The translations under genes were made by a program, and so were the position numbers. 64,000 nucleotides of DNA, from assembly GCF_001436315.1 (NCBI RefSeq), contig NZ_AYZA01000009.1, positions 1 through 64,000 on the forward strand, read 5' to 3'. A model generated the notes under the pieces. The model was not told where the DNA came from. It saw nothing but the letters and a program-made list of their open reading frames with translations, and searched no databases. Numbering within the stretch: position 1 is the first letter of the stretch; each line of letters opens with the position of its first letter. Shown piece by piece: positions 41,658-51,010 of the stretch. This stretch comes from Ligilactobacillus aviarius subsp. aviarius DSM 20655. Its GTDB lineage: Bacteria; Bacillota; Bacilli; Lactobacillales; Lactobacillaceae.

Positions 41658-42077
41658 ATGAGTGACAAACCTGAATTAACAGTGTCTGTTGTAACTCCAG
41701 ATGGTGAAGTTTATGAAAACAAGACTACTTTGGCAATCTGTAAGACTGCTGAAGGTGAACTTGGAATTATGCCGAACCATACTCCTGTGTTAGCTTCATT
41801 GGCAATCGATGAAGTGCGGGTCAAGACTGGAGAAGATCAATATGATGAAATTGCCATTGGCGGTGGATTCTTAGAATTTTCAAATAACGTTCTTTCAATC
41901 GTTGCTTCAGCAGCTGAAAGAAAAGAAAATATCGATACATCACGGGCAGAACGTGCACGCGATCGGGCTAAAGAACGGATCGAAAAGGCACAAAATGAAC
42001 ATGATGTAAAAGAATTAAAGCGGGCTGAAATTTCATTGAAGCGGGCTTTAAACCGGATCAAGATTTCAGGCCATTAA
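41658..42077 (+). CDS. atpC: ATP synthase subunit epsilon
   Basis: Regulatory subunit at the foot of the central stalk. 139 residues: beta-sandwich domain (1-85, with EGELGIMPNHTPVLASL) and a C-terminal helical hairpin rich in Glu, Arg and Lys (ERKENIDTSRAERARDRAKER). The ATG follows AAGGAGGG. It is the last gene before the operon terminator. Confidence 0.96.
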   Translation: MSDKPELTVSVVTPDGEVYENKTTLAICKTAEGELGIMPNHTPVLASLAIDEVRVKTGEDQYDEIAIGGGFLEFSNNVLSIVASAAERKENIDTSRAERARDRAKERIEKAQNEHDVKELKRAEISLKRALNRIKISGH

Positions 42078-42102
42078 TGAAACTAAGCTTTTAACTAAAC
42101 GT

Positions 42103-42135
42103 AGAGGTTATGACGAAAGTCATAGCCTCTTTTTC
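42103..42135 (+). terminator. Rho-independent terminator of the atp operon
   Basis: Arms AGAGGTTATGAC / GTCATAGCCTCT, loop GAAA, then TTTTTC. Another TATGAC/TGTGAC-type hairpin. Confidence 0.9.
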
Positions 42136-42301
42136 TATAATTTAATCATTTAATTACGAATATTAAGTTAATTTAAAAATTAATGTTATTTGATATAAAA
42201 GGGTGTATATTAGTTAGGTATGCAAGATATACTTATCATTAATATTGTTATCTAAAGGACAACTATGATATTATAATTGCAAACTGAGAGGTGAGGGGTT
42301 A

Positions 42302-42532
42302 ATGAGACAAATTGGATTAAATGCGTTACTGACGATCATCAGTAACTTTACTTTTATCCTGATTACGTTTAAGATCTTGCGCGATTTGCGCCTGGATTAC
42401 TATGTCAATAAGGAACGGCAACGGACGTTTCGGCTGTTTCTTATTTTGGTTTCAACGGCCCTGGGCTTTTTAGTAAGTCAGTTTTTCCTAAACTTCATCG
42501 ATAGTGTACGAAATTTAGGATATCTATTGTAA
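42302..42532 (+). CDS. DUF1146 family membrane protein (YwzB-like)
   Basis: A 76-residue protein with two membrane helices (about 6-24 and 43-65) and a charged loop ([15 protein letters not shown]). Position between the atp operon and murA is characteristic of this family in Firmicutes. The function is unknown. The ATG follows AGAGGTGAGGGG. The preceding 224-bp gap holds the atp terminator and AT-rich sequence with a TATAAT at 42272-42277 that may be its promoter. It ends 13 bp before murA and should be co-transcribed with it. Confidence 0.85.
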   Translation: MRQIGLNALLTIISNFTFILITFKILRDLRLDYYVNKERQRTFRLFLILVSTALGFLVSQFFLNFIDSVRNLGYLL

Positions 42533-42545
42533 TGGAGGATTAGAC

Positions 42546-43850
42546 TTGGAAAAAATTATTGTTCGCGGCGGAAACAAGTTAAATGGAACGGTTGAAATTG
42601 AAGGAGCAAAAAATGCGGTTTTGCCAATTTTAGCTGCATCGATTCTTCCAACTGAAGGCCGCACGGTTTTACATAACGTCCCGATTTTATCAGATGTATT
42701 TACAATGAATAATGTGATCCGCTTTTTAAATGTTAAAGTTGGATTTGATGAAGATCAAAAAGAAATTACGGTTGACTCAACCGATGAACTATCATACGAA
42801 GCACCATTCAAATATGTTTCAAAGATGCGGGCCTCAATCGTTGTTTTAGGACCGCTTTTGGCACGGGTTAAACATGCGAAGGTTGCAATGCCTGGGGGTT
42901 GTGCAATTGGTTCCCGGCCGATTGATCTGCACTTGAAGGGGTTAGAGGCAATGGGTGCCAAAATCATTCGCAACGATGGTTATATCGAAGCCACAACGGA
43001 TGGTTTAAAGGGTACTAACATCTATCTTGACTTCCCAAGTGTTGGAGCAACCCAAAACATTATGATGGCCGCAACCTTAGCCAAGGGAACAACGATCATT
43101 GAAAACGTTGCCCGGGAACCTGAAATCGTTGATCTTGCCAACTTCTTAAATAAGATGGGGGCACACGTAACAGGTGCTGGAACAGAAACGATCAAGGTTG
43201 TTGGTGTTGATCACCTTCATGGGGTTGAACACACGGTCGTTCAAGATCGGATCGAAGCCGGAACATTTATGGTTGCCGCTGCAATCACCAATGGGAATGT
43301 TTTGATTAAAGATGCCGTTGAAGAACACAATAAACCATTAATTTCTAAACTTGAAGAAATGGGTGCGCAAATAATTCGGGAAGATGACGGTATTCGCGTA
43401 ATCGGACCGGAAAAACTTAAACCAGCAGACGTGAAGACAATGCCGCATCCCGGTTTCCCAACTGATATGCAACCGCAAATCAGTGTTGCGCAATTAGCAG
43501 CTGATGGGACAAGCACATTAACGGAAACGGTCTTTGAAAACCGGTTCATGCACCTGGAAGAATTACGGCGAATGAATGCCGACTTTAAGGTTGAAGGCAA
43601 TGCCGCTGTCTTGAACGGTCCAACAAACTTTAGCGGGTCTGAAGTTGCTGCAACTGACTTGCGGGCCGCTGCTGCGTTGATCCTTGCTGGGTTAATCGCA
43701 AAGGGCATCACGCAAGTAACCCATTTGGAATATCTTGATCGGGGATACTGGCACTTTAATCAAAAGCTTGCTTCATTGGGTGCAGAAATCAAGCGGGTCA
43801 ATGATATTACCGGAAACGAAATGAAAATCAACAGCGAAGTTAAAAATTAA
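42546..43850 (+). CDS. murA: UDP-N-acetylglucosamine 1-carboxyvinyltransferase
   Basis: First committed step of peptidoglycan synthesis, adding enolpyruvate from PEP to UDP-GlcNAc. 434 residues; the catalytic, fosfomycin-target cysteine is C119 in [11 protein letters not shown]. The start is TTG at 42546 after ATGGAGGAT. Family segments [20 protein letters not shown] at the N-terminus and FPTDMQPQ are regular. A second MurA paralogue is common in Firmicutes but would be elsewhere. Confidence 0.97.
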   Translation: MEKIIVRGGNKLNGTVEIEGAKNAVLPILAASILPTEGRTVLHNVPILSDVFTMNNVIRFLNVKVGFDEDQKEITVDSTDELSYEAPFKYVSKMRASIVVLGPLLARVKHAKVAMPGGCAIGSRPIDLHLKGLEAMGAKIIRNDGYIEATTDGLKGTNIYLDFPSVGATQNIMMAATLAKGTTIIENVAREPEIVDLANFLNKMGAHVTGAGTETIKVVGVDHLHGVEHTVVQDRIEAGTFMVAAAITNGNVLIKDAVEEHNKPLISKLEEMGAQIIREDDGIRVIGPEKLKPADVKTMPHPGFPTDMQPQISVAQLAADGTSTLTETVFENRFMHLEELRRMNADFKVEGNAAVLNGPTNFSGSEVAATDLRAAAALILAGLIAKGITQVTHLEYLDRGYWHFNQKLASLGAEIKRVNDITGNEMKINSEVKN

Positions 43851-43869
43851 TCAAATTATTAAGTAATAA

Positions 43870-43899
43870 GGGGCTGGATTTTGGAACAGTCCCTTTTTT
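43870..43899 (+). terminator. Rho-independent terminator after murA
   Basis: GGGGCTG pairs with CAGTCCC across a 10-nt loop, followed by TTTTTT. Confidence 0.75.
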
Positions 43900-43946
43900 G
43901 GTACTAACAATTATCTTGATTTTACGTGAATTCAAAAATGATTCTA

Positions 43947-43955
43947 TGGTATAAT
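43947..43955 (+). promoter_or_regulatory. Extended -10 promoter of mbl
   Basis: TGGTATAAT is a perfect extended -10; the -35 region (TGAATT around 43927) is poor. Transcription would start about 45 nt before mbl. Confidence 0.6.
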
Positions 43956-44006
43956 AATCGAGATATATCCTTAATTTTGAGTAATGATTATTAAAGGAGA
44001 ATTGCT

Positions 44007-45002
44007 ATGGCAAAAGACATTGGGATTGACTTGGGTACAGCCAATGTGCTGATCAATATCCAAGGTGAAGGAATTGTATTAAACGAACCTTCAGTAGTAG
44101 CTGTCAATTCAAAATCAAATAAGGTTCTGGCTGTTGGATCAGAAGCTTATCAAATGGTTGGCCGAACACCGGGAAGTATCCGGGCAATCCGCCCGTTAAA
44201 AGACGGAGTGATCGCAGATTTTGATATTACGGAACAAATGCTTTCATACTTCATTAAGAAGCTGAATGTTAAGGGGTTCATGTCAAAACCAAATATTATG
44301 ATCTGCTGCCCAACGAATACAACGGACGTTGAACATAAGGCAATTCGCCAAGTTGCTGAAAAAATTGGCGGCGGACAGGTTTATTTGGAACTTGAACCAA
44401 AAGTTTCGGCTGTTGGAGCTGGCTTAGATATCTTCAAACCGTTTGGAAACATGGTCATCGATATTGGTGGGGGAACAAGTGATATTGCGTTCCTTTCATT
44501 AGGTGATATTGTTGCCAGCCGATCATTGAAGATTGCCGGTGACCGGTTGAACATGGATATTTTAAACTTTGTAAAGAAGAAGTATAATTTACAAATTGGT
44601 GAACGGACTGCTGAAAAGGTAAAAATCGAAATTGGGACGGTTGTTCCAGGACACCGGAATGAAGAAATCGATGTTCGTGGCCGGGATACAGTTTCAGGAC
44701 TGCCCCGGACAATTACCTTGAAGTCTGACGATGTTGAACCAACGTTGAATGAAACCATGATGAACGTTGTTGAAGCAGCAAAGGATGTCTTAGGAGTAAT
44801 TCCGCCTGAACTTGCAGCCGATATCATCGATCATGGAATCATGATGACGGGTGGCGGTGCATTGCTTGACGGCATGGACCAATTACTGATGGATAATTTA
44901 AACATTCCGGTTAATATTTCAGATACACCGTTAGATGATGTTGCTGTCGGAACGGGAATTTTGCTTGAAAAAATTCTTGGCAGCGAAAATCAAAAGAGAT
45001 AA
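44007..45002 (+). CDS. mbl: Rod shape-determining protein Mbl/MreB
   Basis: Actin-like ATPase that forms moving filaments under the membrane and guides lateral wall synthesis with RodA. 331 residues with the actin-fold phosphate loops [12 protein letters not shown] and [11 protein letters not shown], and [11 protein letters not shown] near the C-terminus. The neighbourhood (murA before, yidD-DUF2969-rodA after) matches the mbl rather than the mreBCD locus. The ATG follows AAAGGAGA. Confidence 0.93.
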   Translation: MAKDIGIDLGTANVLINIQGEGIVLNEPSVVAVNSKSNKVLAVGSEAYQMVGRTPGSIRAIRPLKDGVIADFDITEQMLSYFIKKLNVKGFMSKPNIMICCPTNTTDVEHKAIRQVAEKIGGGQVYLELEPKVSAVGAGLDIFKPFGNMVIDIGGGTSDIAFLSLGDIVASRSLKIAGDRLNMDILNFVKKKYNLQIGERTAEKVKIEIGTVVPGHRNEEIDVRGRDTVSGLPRTITLKSDDVEPTLNETMMNVVEAAKDVLGVIPPELAADIIDHGIMMTGGGALLDGMDQLLMDNLNIPVNISDTPLDDVAVGTGILLEKILGSENQKR

Positions 45003-45007
45003 TCGAA

Positions 45008-45304
45008 ATGTTTAAACGTATTTTTACGTGGATCATCCATCAGTATCAACGGTTTATTTCACCGTTGTTTCCGCCAAGTTGTCGGTATTACCCGACATGT
45101 TCGAACTATGCTTTGCAGGCAATTCAAAAGTTTGGAGCATTGAAAGGCGGCTTGATGGCTGCAGCGCGCATTTTACGGTGTAATCCGTTTGTAAAGGGTG
45201 GATATGATCCCGTTCCAGATCATTTCAGCTTGCAGCGAAATGAAAGCTGGAAAGATGATCCCAATGAAAATTTCTTTTACAATGAAGAACATTTAAATAA
45301 ATAA
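45008..45304 (+). CDS. yidD: Membrane protein insertion efficiency factor YidD
   Basis: Small amphipathic protein that assists YidC-dependent insertion. 98 residues with the family signature [20 protein letters not shown] and the later [18 protein letters not shown]. It begins 6 bp after the mbl stop. The charged C-terminal extension ([18 protein letters not shown]) is longer than in many homologues. Regulation is probably shared with mbl and rodA. Confidence 0.95.
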   Translation: MFKRIFTWIIHQYQRFISPLFPPSCRYYPTCSNYALQAIQKFGALKGGLMAAARILRCNPFVKGGYDPVPDHFSLQRNESWKDDPNENFFYNEEHLNK

Positions 45305-45322
45305 CTTTAAGGAGGTAAGCGT

Positions 45323-45541
45323 GTGTCAAAAAAAACTAAAACGATTGAATTAGTTGAAGATGAAAAGGTAATCAATGGGGTAACGGTTGCTGAATTAAAA
45401 TTAGGTGAAAAGTCTTTGGGAACGGTCAAACCTGAAGATGATAAGTTTACTGCCAGTCTTCCAGATGGCGAAAAGTTCAGTGTGAAAAGCCATTCAGAAG
45501 CAGTTAATATTTTGATCAGTCATTACCATTTACACTCATAG
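45323..45541 (+). CDS. DUF2969 family protein
   Basis: A 72-residue soluble protein typical of the lactobacillal DUF2969 family, found between mbl/yidD and rodA. It has the pattern (V)INGVTVAELKLGEKSLGTVKPEDD and ends SEAVNILISHYHLHS. The GTG start at 45323 follows AAGGAGGT. The function is unknown; its fixed position suggests a role in elongation. Confidence 0.85.
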   Translation: MSKKTKTIELVEDEKVINGVTVAELKLGEKSLGTVKPEDDKFTASLPDGEKFSVKSHSEAVNILISHYHLHS

Positions 45542-45567
45542 GATGATTACGCAAAGGAGCTTTAAAA

Positions 45568-46770
45568 TTGGGTAATACGAAAAATAACCGGCGGGTAAAA
45601 AGTAATGATGACCGGATCGACTGGGGAATCATTTTCTCAGTTCTTGTTTTAGCCGTAATCGGGATGCTTTCGATTTACGTTGCCGTTAAGCACGATACAA
45701 GTAATGCGAGTGTAACTAAAACGTTAGTCTCACAGGCAATGTGGTATGTGTTCGGAATCATCGCGGTCGTGATCATCATGCAGTTTGACGCCGAGCAGTT
45801 ATGGAAAGTGGCCCCGGTTGCTTACGGCATCGGAATCACGCTGATGTTCCTGTTGCTTTTCCTGTATAGTCGTTCGTATGCGGCTCAAACAGGGGCGAAA
45901 AGCTGGTTTGCAATCGGATCATTGACTTTCCAGCCGTCTGAAGTGATGAAACCCGCGTATATTCTGATGCTGGCGCGGGTGATTGCCGAGCATAATTCCT
46001 TGTATCCTGAGCATACGATTGAAACGGATTGGAAGTTGCTTGGTAAAATGTTTCTCTGGACATTGCCGATCGTTATTTTGTTAAAACTTCAAAATGACTT
46101 TGGGACAACGTTGGTTTTCTTAGCAATTTTCGGCGGAATGGTTTTAATTTCCGGAATTTCATGGCGCATTATTGTTCCAATCTTCGGGGCATTCTTCGTT
46201 ATTGGGGCAATCGCAATTTACTTTGCGGTCTTTAACCGGGAAGTGCTGCTGCACTTAGGATTCCAGAACTATCAATTCCAACGGATCGATGCTTGGTTGC
46301 ACCCTGAAAATAACACGACCGGTTCAAGTTACCAGTTATGGCGGAGTATTGAAGCCATTGGTTCGGGTCAGTTATTTGGAAAAGGGTTCAACGTTTCAAA
46401 CGTTTACGTTCCTGTTCGGGAATCTGATATGATTTTCTCGGTTATCGGGGAAAACTTTGGCTTTATTGGTGGATGTGTCTTGATTTTCATCTATCTGTTA
46501 TTGATTTTCCAAATGGTTCAAGTAACATTTGAAACCCGGAATGAATTTTACGCATACATTTCAACCGGGGTTATTATGATGATTTTATTCCACGTATTTG
46601 AAAACATTGGAATGAGTATCGGATTACTTCCGTTAACGGGGATTCCATTACCATTTATTAGTCAAGGGGGATCTTCGTTGATCGGGAACATGATTGGGAT
46701 CGGCCTGATCATGTCGATGAGGTATCACCATAAGAGTTACATGTTTAGTAATAATTCAGATTTTAATTAA
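45568..46770 (+). CDS. rodA: Rod shape-determining peptidoglycan polymerase RodA
   Basis: SEDS-family glycosyltransferase that polymerises lipid II with a class B PBP. 400 residues, about ten membrane helices. The putative catalytic aspartate is D177 in QNDFGTTLV; KSWFAIGSLTFQPSE and the C-terminal GLLPLTGIPLPFISQGGSS are family hallmarks. The start is TTG at 45568 after AAAGGAGC. Context with mbl favours RodA over FtsW. Confidence 0.94.
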   Translation: MGNTKNNRRVKSNDDRIDWGIIFSVLVLAVIGMLSIYVAVKHDTSNASVTKTLVSQAMWYVFGIIAVVIIMQFDAEQLWKVAPVAYGIGITLMFLLLFLYSRSYAAQTGAKSWFAIGSLTFQPSEVMKPAYILMLARVIAEHNSLYPEHTIETDWKLLGKMFLWTLPIVILLKLQNDFGTTLVFLAIFGGMVLISGISWRIIVPIFGAFFVIGAIAIYFAVFNREVLLHLGFQNYQFQRIDAWLHPENNTTGSSYQLWRSIEAIGSGQLFGKGFNVSNVYVPVRESDMIFSVIGENFGFIGGCVLIFIYLLLIFQMVQVTFETRNEFYAYISTGVIMMILFHVFENIGMSIGLLPLTGIPLPFISQGGSSLIGNMIGIGLIMSMRYHHKSYMFSNNSDFN

Positions 46771-46783
46771 GGTGTGACAAAAC

Positions 46784-46881
46784 GTTCAAAACGAGCGTGG
46801 TGGAAGTAGAAAAGCGAACGAATCACGTCAGCGTCGATTCGGAGGTTTTCGAACTTCCAAGTAGCTCGTTTGTTTTGGAAC
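46784..46881 (+). ncRNA. Candidate structured RNA or intergenic repeat element after rodA
   Basis: A 98-nt region able to form a closed multi-stem fold. The outer arms GTTC...AAACGAGC and GCTCGTTT...GGAAC pair with an internal bulge. Within lie a hairpin CGAATCACG-TCAG-CGT(C)GATTCG and a second hairpin GGAGGTT-TTCG-AACTTCC capped by a stable UUCG-type tetraloop, with an unpaired purine-rich stretch (GTGGTGGAAGTAGAAAAG) before them. A rho-independent terminator follows 13 nt later. No open frame explains it. It could be a 3' RNA of the rodA transcript, an independent sRNA, a leader of the DprA-like gene, or a dispersed intergenic repeat. No known family was recognised. Confidence 0.45.
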
Positions 46882-46893
46882 CCGATTATAAAG

Positions 46894-46923
46894 AAGGTTG
46901 CGGCGCAGGTCGCAGCCTTTTTT
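46894..46923 (+). terminator. Rho-independent terminator before the DprA-like gene
   Basis: Arms AAGGTTGCGGC / GTCGCAGCCTT, loop GCAG, followed by T residues. It ends either rodA or the structured element. Confidence 0.82.
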
Positions 46924-46998
46924 AATGCGTTTAATTTCTAAAATATTTCGATAACCTTTATACTTAGAATAGTAATTTATGGAATAAGAGGAATTAAA

Positions 46999-47988
46999 AT
47001 GGATAGCGATCAACTTACAGAATTAATTTTAGCTTTGCAAATGATCAAGGGCGTTGGTCCGAAGACGGTGTTGAAGTTTTTTGATACCGTTAAGCCGCGG
47101 CTGATTTTGGAAAACTTCCGGAACATGCACCGTAATTCAACGATTAACCGGCGCATTAACGAAGGCGCTCTGGATTATCAAAAATGGAAAAACATGCTTG
47201 CGGATGCCCGGAAATTAATGGAAAAGACTCGCAGTTATGGAATTCAAATCTTGAATTATCAAGATGCAGATTACCCGGATAACTTGCGGAGTTTGAATCA
47301 TTATCCGTTGATTATTTACGTCAAAGGAAACGTTAAGGCTCTTCAAGGACCGTCAGTAGGTTTTATCGGAACCCGGCGGCCAACGGAACTTGGTTACAAA
47401 ATGGCGGAACGGATGGCATATCAGTTTGCCAAGGATGGGCTGACCGTGGTTAGTGGATTATCCGTTGGAACGAATACGGCGGCCCACACCGGCGCATTGA
47501 AGGCTGGCGGCACAACGGTTGCCATTTTAGGCCATAGTTTGGAACAGCCAATCTATCCGAAAGAGAATAAGGATTTTGCTCAAGAAATCATTGATAACGG
47601 CGGTGCATTAATGTCAACCTACAGCCTGGGGGCGATTGTCCGGCGTCAATTCTTAGCAGCCCGTGATGAATGGGAAAGCGGTCTTGCTGATGGTTTAGTG
47701 GTTGTTGAAACCGATCAAAACGGGAAGACAGAGTCCGCTTTACAACACGCCTTCAAACAGGGGCGGCCGGTCGGAATGCTTGACCACAGTCAATGTCCGA
47801 AAATCGACGATGTCATGAAAATCGAACAGGCAATCGGAAATCAGGAATTTATCCGGAAAAAGCGCGCAATGCCGTTATGGGATATTGATAGCCTTCACCG
47901 GTTTGAAGCTACCATGGCAAAATCCCGCGAAGAATTTTTAAAGAAGAGCAAGCGGCACAAACGCCTGGCTGAAATTCGTCTTTTTTAA
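46999..47988 (+). CDS. Divergent DprA/Smf-like DNA-processing protein
   Basis: A 329-residue protein with an N-terminal helix-hairpin-helix-like region (KGVGPKT, 17-23) and a DprA Rossmann domain: GFIGTRRPTELG (121-132), SGLSVGTNTAAHTGAL (152-167), AILGHSLEQPIYPKEN (175-190). DprA normally loads RecA on incoming single-stranded DNA. Here the usual SGLARGID-AAH has V and T for R and D, and the FPxRNRIIAGLS element is replaced by FLAARDEWESGLA (218-230). The canonical lactobacillal dprA sits next to topA, so this is probably a second, specialised copy. It lies alone between rodA and ddl. The ATG at 46999 follows AGAGGAA. Confidence 0.8.
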   Translation: MDSDQLTELILALQMIKGVGPKTVLKFFDTVKPRLILENFRNMHRNSTINRRINEGALDYQKWKNMLADARKLMEKTRSYGIQILNYQDADYPDNLRSLNHYPLIIYVKGNVKALQGPSVGFIGTRRPTELGYKMAERMAYQFAKDGLTVVSGLSVGTNTAAHTGALKAGGTTVAILGHSLEQPIYPKENKDFAQEIIDNGGALMSTYSLGAIVRRQFLAARDEWESGLADGLVVVETDQNGKTESALQHAFKQGRPVGMLDHSQCPKIDDVMKIEQAIGNQEFIRKKRAMPLWDIDSLHRFEATMAKSREEFLKKSKRHKRLAEIRLF

Positions 47989-48079
47989 GGGCAATTGGGT
48001 GCAGATGATAATAAATTATGCTATACTTGGGTTTCAAGTTATGTACGAACAAAATTTTAAACAAAAGGTGATTAAGTAA

Positions 48080-49234
48080 ATGGATAGCAAAAAGAAATTA
48101 CATATTGCATTATTCTTTGGCGGAAACTCATCTGAACATGACGTTTCAAAGCGTTCGGCTCACAACATTTATGACGCTTTAGACAAAGACAAATACGAAG
48201 TTTCAGTCTTCATGTTTACGAAGCAAGGTTTCTTACTTGGTAACAAAGACTCTCTTCGGATTTTCAATGGCGAACCAGAGGATGAAGTGGTTGCAGAAGC
48301 AACGAAGGACGTTGACTTTTCAAATCCGTTAGCAAACATCCAAAACTTATCTGAAGTAAAGGATGTTGATGTCTTCTATCCGGTAATTCACGGAAACATG
48401 GGGGAAGACGGAACGATCCAAGGTCTTTTCCGCTTATTGAATAAGCCATGGATCGGAAGTGGAATTGCTTCATCAGCTAATTCATTTGATAAGGATTTAA
48501 CGAAGCAATTATTAACGTTGCACGGAGTTCGGAACACAAAGTACTTTGTCGTTACACCTGAAACGGTTGATGAACATCCATACAGCAAGGCTAAGGAAGA
48601 ATTAGGCGACGTAATGTTTGTTAAACCTGCTCGTCAAGGTTCTTCAGTCGGAATCAACAAGGTCAAGACTGAACAAGAATACAACGATGCGATTCAAGAA
48701 GCCTTCCGTTACGACTACAAGGTAATGGTCGAAGAAGCCATCAAGAATCCGCGGGAAGTTGAATGTTCAGTCCTTGGAAACCGCGATCCGAAGTACTCAA
48801 AGCTTGGTGCGGTTGACGTCAACGGGGATGAATTCTACGACTACAACAACAAGTTCGTTGATGCTTCAGGCGTTGTCTTCAAGATTCCAGTTGATTTACC
48901 AGAAAAATTAACAAAGGAAATCCAAGAAATGTCAGTTAAGGCATTTAAAGCCTTGGATAACCGTGGTTTAGCCCGGATGGACTTCTTAGTTGATGAAAAT
49001 GGTGTTCCATACTTAGGTGAAGTAAATACTTTGCCAGGCTTTACTAACATTTCACTTTACCCTCAATTATGGGAAGTTTCAGGAATCAGTTATTCAGATT
49101 TAATTGATAAGTTGATTCAACTCGCAATCGACGAATTCAACGACAATGCTAAACTTCACTATGACTTTACTGAATTAGGTTCAGAAAAATTAGGTAAAGG
49201 ATTATTAGACAAGAACGGAAAGCACCGTGATTAA
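48080..49234 (+). CDS. ddl: D-alanine--D-alanine/D-lactate ligase
   Basis: ATP-grasp ligase that makes the terminal dipeptide or depsipeptide of the peptidoglycan stem. 384 residues: FFGGNSSEHDVS near the N-terminus, HGNMGEDGTIQG, KPARQGSSVGI, and the C-terminal LGEVNTLPGFT with metal ligands. In the EFYDYNNKF segment the residue after K258 is F259, where D-Ala-D-Ala ligases such as E. coli DdlB have Tyr216. Phe at this site marks the D-Ala-D-Lac ligases of vancomycin-resistant lactobacilli and Leuconostoc. The ATG is preceded by AAAGGTGA. Confidence 0.96.
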   Translation: MDSKKKLHIALFFGGNSSEHDVSKRSAHNIYDALDKDKYEVSVFMFTKQGFLLGNKDSLRIFNGEPEDEVVAEATKDVDFSNPLANIQNLSEVKDVDVFYPVIHGNMGEDGTIQGLFRLLNKPWIGSGIASSANSFDKDLTKQLLTLHGVRNTKYFVVTPETVDEHPYSKAKEELGDVMFVKPARQGSSVGINKVKTEQEYNDAIQEAFRYDYKVMVEEAIKNPREVECSVLGNRDPKYSKLGAVDVNGDEFYDYNNKFVDASGVVFKIPVDLPEKLTKEIQEMSVKAFKALDNRGLARMDFLVDENGVPYLGEVNTLPGFTNISLYPQLWEVSGISYSDLIDKLIQLAIDEFNDNAKLHYDFTELGSEKLGKGLLDKNGKHRD

Positions 49235-49236
49235 AA

Positions 49237-49271
49237 AATAAGCTGTGATTTTACATCACAGCTTATTTTTT
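49237..49271. terminator. Bidirectional terminator after ddl
   Basis: Perfect 13-bp arms AATAAGCTGTGAT / ATCACAGCTTATT with loop TTTAC; A-rich on the left, T-rich on the right. Confidence 0.9.
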
Positions 49272-49935
49272 ATTCTTCAAATTTATTAAACGTTGAGCGG
49301 TAAATATTCATCACTAACCAGATCAATGCTTGGAAGACGGCAATCAAGATGACAAAAACCAGCATGCGGATATTCCACATTTGGATCAAGTCGTTGATCA
49401 CGCCGTGCGGATCCATGAACAGGTAAACGGTGTGAAGCCGTAAGAACCGGCCAATGTAAACCCCAATCGAAGAAGCAAGGATCAAAATCCCAACGATCGA
49501 AATTTCAAAAAACGGACTGTTCTTTTTGAACCGCTTGGCGATTACCTTGCTGACACATGAGAGACTCCAAACGCCAAAAAGACTGGACATCAAAGCACTG
49601 AATACTAAGTTGCCATAGTGCCACCAAATGCGAAGCTTAAAGACCATCAATCCGGTAACGGCATTGTAAGGATTGATTTTTGCTAAGTGGAAGAGGTCAG
49701 TTAAAACGTATGGGGCATTTGGATAAAATAACAGCCACAAAATAAAGAGGATGACGAACAACCAGCGGGGCTGTTTTTCATTGATGTGCATTCCAATCTC
49801 AATCGGAATGTATGCCAGAAAAGTATTCAGCAGCAAGAAACTGTATAATGCTTTGCCAGACGCAATTACGCCGCCAATGTACAGCATGTAGAAGATAAAC
49901 AGCAGCCGTACGATCCATTGAACTTTTTTATTCAT
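49270..49935 (-). CDS. DUF1361 family membrane protein
   Basis: A 221-residue protein with six or seven membrane helices. The DUF1361 hallmark FYPNAPYVLTDLFHL lies near residue 80, and GVYIGRFLRLHT in the C-terminal half. Start 49935 has GAGGTG 8 nt upstream on the minus strand; the frame extends ten codons further without support. The function is unknown. It converges on ddl and is divergent from cdaA. Confidence 0.88.
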   Translation of the reverse strand: MNKKVQWIVRLLFIFYMLYIGGVIASGKALYSFLLLNTFLAYIPIEIGMHINEKQPRWLFVILFILWLLFYPNAPYVLTDLFHLAKINPYNAVTGLMVFKLRIWWHYGNLVFSALMSSLFGVWSLSCVSKVIAKRFKKNSPFFEISIVGILILASSIGVYIGRFLRLHTVYLFMDPHGVINDLIQMWNIRMLVFVILIAVFQALIWLVMNIYRSTFNKFEE

Positions 49936-50119
49936 TGAAAACACCTCGGTTCGAAGAAAGTCCAAAAAGTATTATTACCATTGTACCAATTTTGGAATGG
50001 CTTTGCAGGCAAAAAAATCAATTTAATGAATAGTTAATAAGAATTAACGGTTTATTGCGGTTTCTTAAAATTGTTTTCATGATACAATTATAATATATAC
50101 GCTGAACGAGGAGGACAAA

Positions 50120-51010
50120 ATGGGATTCTTAAGCAGTATTTTTACCTGGCAACACTTTATCAACTTGTTGGATATTGGAGTTGTTTGGTATGCAATTTAC
50201 AAATTGATGATGCTTTTACGCGGAACAAAGGCGGTTCAGCTTTTTAAAGGTGTCTTAGTGATCATCGTTATTAAATTGATCAGTTGGTATTTAGGACTTC
50301 GGACGGTTTCGTGGATCACAGACCAGATTATTAACTGGGGAATCATAGCGATCATCGTAATTTTTCAACCGGAAATTCGGCGCGGTCTCGAGCATCTAGG
50401 ACGCGGGTCGCTGTTCTTTAATAATAAAAAGAAGCAGAATGAAGCCCAAGAAAAGATGATCCAAGCCCTTGATAAGGCGATTCAATACATGTCAAAACGA
50501 CGGATCGGGGCTTTAATGACGATTGAAATGAATACCGGGCTTGAAGATTACATTGAAACGGGGATTCCGTTGGATGCCGATGTCAGTGGTGAATTGCTGA
50601 TCAACATCTTCATTCCGAACACGCCGTTGCATGATGGTGCGGTAATTATTAAGAATAACCGGATTGCGGTTGCGGCCGCATATTTGCCGCTATCAGAAAG
50701 TAATTTGATTCCGAAAGAATTAGGAACGCGGCACCGGGCAGCCGTCGGAATCAGTGAAGTGACGGATGCGTTGACGATCGTTATTTCAGAAGAAACCGGG
50801 GCAGTTACGATCACGAAGAACAACGAATTGATTCGGAACTTGACCCGGCAAGATTATTTAAAGTTGTTACACAATGAATTAGTTCCGGCAGAAGAGAAGA
50901 AGCAAAAGAATGTCTTTGTCCGGTTCTTCAGTAAGATGAAAGCCCGCAAGGCAAACCGGAACAGTCACGCAGCAGGCCATACAGCTCATAAGAGGGGGCG
51001 GAAACATTGA
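50120..51010 (+). CDS. cdaA: Diadenylate cyclase CdaA
   Basis: Membrane-bound enzyme that makes c-di-AMP from two ATP, controlling potassium, osmolyte uptake and wall homeostasis. Three membrane helices (about 15-33, 42-60, 67-83) precede a DAC domain with DGA at 172-174 and RHR at 204-206. At 296 residues it is slightly longer than usual because of a basic Lys/Arg/His tail. The ATG follows GAGGAGG; a TATAAT at 50089-50094 is a probable -10. cdaR overlaps its stop codon. glmM, the usual third gene, is at 14272. Confidence 0.95.
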   Translation: MGFLSSIFTWQHFINLLDIGVVWYAIYKLMMLLRGTKAVQLFKGVLVIIVIKLISWYLGLRTVSWITDQIINWGIIAIIVIFQPEIRRGLEHLGRGSLFFNNKKKQNEAQEKMIQALDKAIQYMSKRRIGALMTIEMNTGLEDYIETGIPLDADVSGELLINIFIPNTPLHDGAVIIKNNRIAVAAAYLPLSESNLIPKELGTRHRAAVGISEVTDALTIVISEETGAVTITKNNELIRNLTRQDYLKLLHNELVPAEEKKQKNVFVRFFSKMKARKANRNSHAAGHTAHKRGRKH

